Source: Portunus trituberculatus
Taxonomy: Eukaryota; Arthropoda; Malacostraca; Decapoda; Portunidae
Reading direction: 5' to 3'
Assembly: GCF_017591435.1 (NCBI RefSeq)
Contig: NC_059283.1
Location: 2,387,685-2,451,684, forward strand
Length of the DNA stretch: 64,000 nucleotides
The notes beneath the pieces were generated by a model, which was not told the DNA's origin, ran no database searches, and saw only the letters and a list, made by a program, of their open reading frames with translations. The position numbers and the translations under genes were made by a program. This document shows, one piece after another, positions 61,377 through 64,000 of this stretch (positions are counted from its first letter, which is position 1; the number at the start of each line of letters is the position of its first letter).

Positions 61377-61435
<59 letters not shown>
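61377..61435. repeat. (CA)n microsatellite
   Basis: Perfect CA array of 59 bp. Confidence 0.97.
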
Positions 61436-61437
<2 letters not shown>

Positions 61438-61545
61438 GTTTATTTAAGATTCCTAATGGTTTTCTGCACTATTATTCCTTTGTGTCAGTGGTAGTAATAG
61501 TAGTAATTGTAGTAGTAATAATATTTAGGTTCGTATTAAGTTTTT

Positions 61546-61548
<3 letters not shown>

Positions 61549-61595
<47 letters not shown>
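61549..61595. repeat. (CT)n microsatellite
   Basis: Perfect CT array of 47 bp, preceded by a GTA-rich patch at 61489-61520. Confidence 0.96.
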
Positions 61596-61598
<3 letters not shown>

Positions 61599-61826
61599 GC
61601 ACTTTCTTTCCTCCCGCATCTCAGCTTCCCGTCCCCCTGGCTGCCCACAGCCTCCTCTTTCCCCCCACACCGTCGGCCACCTCCGGCACCGCGCCGCCCA
61701 GGACACCGCCGGTTATTACGGACAAGTAACACGAGCTGCCGCCCTCCATCCTGTCCGCTGAGGTTCGTTAAGGGAGAGACGCCGGTCACTTGTCACCTTA
61801 TAAGCCACAACGAGTAACACGGATGC

Positions 61827-61829
<3 letters not shown>

Positions 61830-61874
<45 letters not shown>
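61830..61874. repeat. (GT)n microsatellite
   Basis: Perfect GT array of 45 bp. Confidence 0.96.
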
Positions 61875-61875
<1 letters not shown>

Positions 61876-62016
61876 TCCCACCAAGCTTCTTTCCTTCATT
61901 GTTCCTTCTCTGAGTCTTTGTTCACCTGACGCATGTTTGGATCTCGATTCTAAACGCCATGACTCAAAGCTCCACTCAAGGACTTTTTGATCTAAAGGAC
62001 TCAAGGCGAGGATTAC

Positions 62017-62018
<2 letters not shown>

Positions 62019-62109
<91 letters not shown>

Positions 62110-62132
62110 TGTGTGTGTGTTGTAGTGTGTGT

Positions 62133-62207
<75 letters not shown>
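62019..62207. repeat. (GT)n then (AC)n near-palindrome, 189 bp
   Basis: GT fills 62019-62134 with two short interruptions (TTTG and TTGTAG), then AC fills 62135-62207. The centre at 62134/62135 is a perfect palindrome for 10 bp each side and imperfect for over 60 bp. Confidence 0.96.
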
Positions 62208-62208
<1 letters not shown>

Positions 62209-62951
62209 TTACCATTACTGATAGAGCAATTATAATATGATAGTCGTGTCCACTGTAGTAAATTAATTAGTATTTAATGTACATATTTTGCGGAGGGGGA
62301 CCCAATTTAACTTCCATTAAGATGAGAGAATAGATTGCACCATAACAATGCTGCTCGTTTTATGACAACTATAAAATTATGGACGTAAGAAAATTGTATA
62401 GTCATTGAAAACTTAATTAGCAACTGAATTTTTTCGCACGTCCTCCCATACACATTATGCGACACTGAAAAAATGCACGTAAATAATTCCCCACGTACAA
62501 TAAATTACAACAAAAGACAGTCGCGTGCTGGGAAAGTTCATAAGTAATTAAACTAATAAATATTTTTTACCCACCAACTCAATATAACAAGTTAAATAAC
62601 CAATCTCTCCTGGAGGCGAAGCGGCTGACAAGGAACGCCGCAGGGCAATACATCTTGGAGACGATCAGCGCGCCAACCCGCCACGCCTGTAAGACCCATA
62701 CTCCCATAGTCCCTCACTGCAGCGCCGCCCTTAACGCCACCCTCGCTTCCTCCCTTCTTGCTTCGCACTTGCCACCGCCACCGACGAATCTTTTACAGTC
62801 GAAAGTCCCGAGTGTTATTGGATGTAAAATAACGTTTACGTCTTGTGAGTTGGCACTGTTTTGTCTCAGTTTGCGGTGTGTAAGATCTCACCTGTGCGAT
62901 GCCGCTCATTTATCCTGCGCTCTCACCTCCATCAGGTAAATATAACGTGAT
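62208..62951. other. unique DNA, AT-rich to 62600
   Basis: A plus-strand frame ending at a donor-like CATCAG/GTAAAT (about 62935) is Cys/Ser/Leu-rich and not convincing. Confidence 0.5.
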
Positions 62952-63170
62952 TCACCGCGTAGTATCTCTTCCCCAGACACGCGCGCGCCTTTTCAGAATA
63001 AACTTCTCCATGTTGTTCAATGAATATGCAAATACCGTAAAGTAGGTTTCCATTGATTCTCGTAAAATATCTTCCGTCTCTATTAAAGGAAGTTGCATTT
63101 TTGCCCGGCGTGAAGACGAGGAGCGGCTGAGGTTATGGTGGTGTTTCATGCATCTTGAAATAATGCGCAT
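62952..63170 (-). CDS. candidate small open frame, 72 codons
   Basis: A genuine ATG opens 72 codons to a TGA. The middle reads AKMQLPLIETEDILRESMET and continues YFTVFAYSLNNMEKF; the end is basic. The alternation of hydrophobic and charged residues resembles a helical protein. Only the residue mix supports it, with no splice, promoter or family evidence. Confidence 0.2.
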   Translation of the reverse strand: MRIISRCMKHHHNLSRSSSSRRAKMQLPLIETEDILRESMETYFTVFAYSLNNMEKFILKRRARVWGRDTTR

Positions 63171-63199
63171 AAAAGTGTGCGAGAAGACTTAATAACTGG

Positions 63200-63222
63200 C
63201 CTCCTCCTCCTCCTCCTCCTGG
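63200..63222. repeat. (TCC)n repeat
   Basis: Short TCC run. Confidence 0.85.
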
Positions 63223-63667
63223 TGCTCTCCCCTTCTCGGCGTCCGTCACCAATTATAGAGGAGATCCGCCTTCTCCCTCCAACACAGACGGAATGACCTC
63301 GTCTTTAGCATCATATCAAAGCCTGGGCGCGTGGACAATTATCACCCTCATCCCAAGACGACGCACGGGCGGTTTCGTGGCGAGCTGGGACGTGTGGGGT
63401 TGTTATGAACTGCACGGGCTGTCCCTCTCCGGTTACCTTACACCGTAGGAGGGAAACTTAATTAAAATTCCAGCGCGAGCCGACGTTTGATAAATTCCCA
63501 CCAGGCGTTGTCAATACAGAGTAGAAAAATGCTGGATGTCTTAGTGGCAGTGTAGAGTGAAGGGGAGACGGGGAGGGTGCGTATAGGAATAGCAGAAGTG
63601 GTAGGGGAGTGGTGGCTCATATTACAGATGCACTTACTTCGCCTCTCCCTCTCTCCTTCCCTCACAG

Positions 63668-63763
63668 GTGGCGGGGGATGTTGACTGTGAGGAAGTGCAA
63701 GGTGACAGAGGGTGATTGCAGGGGAGGATGTAAAGATGGTGGTGAGGATCGGGCGCAGCGAAG
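63668..63763 (+). CDS. best candidate internal exon, 96 nt
   Basis: A textbook acceptor (TCTCCCTCTCTCCTTCCCTC then ACAG) is followed 96 nt later by a strong donor, GCGAAG/GTATGT. Only one frame is open across it; it reads WRGMLTVRKCKVTEGDCRGG then CKDGGEDRAQR. The length is divisible by three, so the exon is phase-symmetric. Three Cys in a C-x7-C-x3-C pattern suggest a small disulfide-bonded or secreted segment, but no family is assigned. Confidence 0.38.
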
Positions 63764-63933
63764 GTATGTTATGATTTGAGTGTTTGTTTATCTGTTTGTT
63801 TGTGAGTCATTAAAGGGTGGGAGATTAATCAGAAAGAGGTTGTTTACTTCTGTCACCAACTGTAGGCTTTTTGTTAGGCCAACTGATTTGTTTTCGATAA
63901 CCATTAATTACTGAAGCAGGCGCAAACACGCGG

Positions 63934-63935
<2 letters not shown>

Positions 63936-63999
<64 letters not shown>
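63936..63999. repeat. (CA)n microsatellite at window end
   Basis: CA array of about 64 bp with one TA interruption; it may continue beyond the window. Confidence 0.96.

Positions 64000-64000
<1 letters not shown>

Overview
This is eukaryotic nuclear DNA. It is dominated by simple-sequence repeats and holds no gene that can be identified from sequence alone. Perfect dinucleotide arrays (GT/AC and GA/CT, many 40 to 160 bp), (GGA/TCC)n, (ATT)n and (CAA)n arrays recur about every 700 bp; a hand count of the arrays listed here gives about 5 kb. This microsatellite load, short TTAGG telomere-type motifs near 57.86 kb, and a small dispersed inverted-repeat element (termini close to TTAACCCCTTCAGTAC) of a kind I associate with decapod genomes together suggest a decapod crustacean, probably a crab. 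That assignment is inference.

Layout. 0-13 kb: microsatellites, a possible TATA promoter with a short first exon (377-676), an 80-bp minisatellite (4.3-4.8 kb), a purine array between duplicated flanks (6.7-7.2 kb), a G-rich block (8.9-9.1 kb) and a 132-bp tandem duplication (12.0-12.3 kb). 13.5-21 kb: two full copies and one partial copy of the inverted-repeat element, a 160-bp GT array, CAA and ATT arrays and a 14-bp minisatellite. 21-41 kb: mostly pyrimidine or purine low-complexity DNA and long dinucleotide arrays separated by unique DNA. 41-52.2 kb: two more element copies in the opposite orientation, a large satellite with degenerating units (43.0-44.2 kb), a CCAAT-motif cluster (48.3-48.9 kb) and a GC-box/G-quadruplex block (49.4-49.7 kb). 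52.8-56.5 kb: the richest unique segment, with several open, protein-like reading frames on the minus strand. 57.8-60.3 kb: TTAGG-type repeats, a nested inverted repeat and a 155-bp satellite. 60-64 kb: unique DNA, a GT/AC near-palindrome and the best exon-like segment (63668-63763).

Most long reading frames are translations of microsatellites (Cys-Val, His-Thr, Ser-Leu, Arg-Glu repeats) and are not genes. The CDS entries are exon guesses from reading frame, composition and splice-site motifs; none has a recognised domain and all need transcript support. The window is best read as intergenic or long-intron DNA. The strongest biology visible is repeat biology: a small transposon family, several independent young tandem arrays, and microsatellites growing inside larger repeat units.
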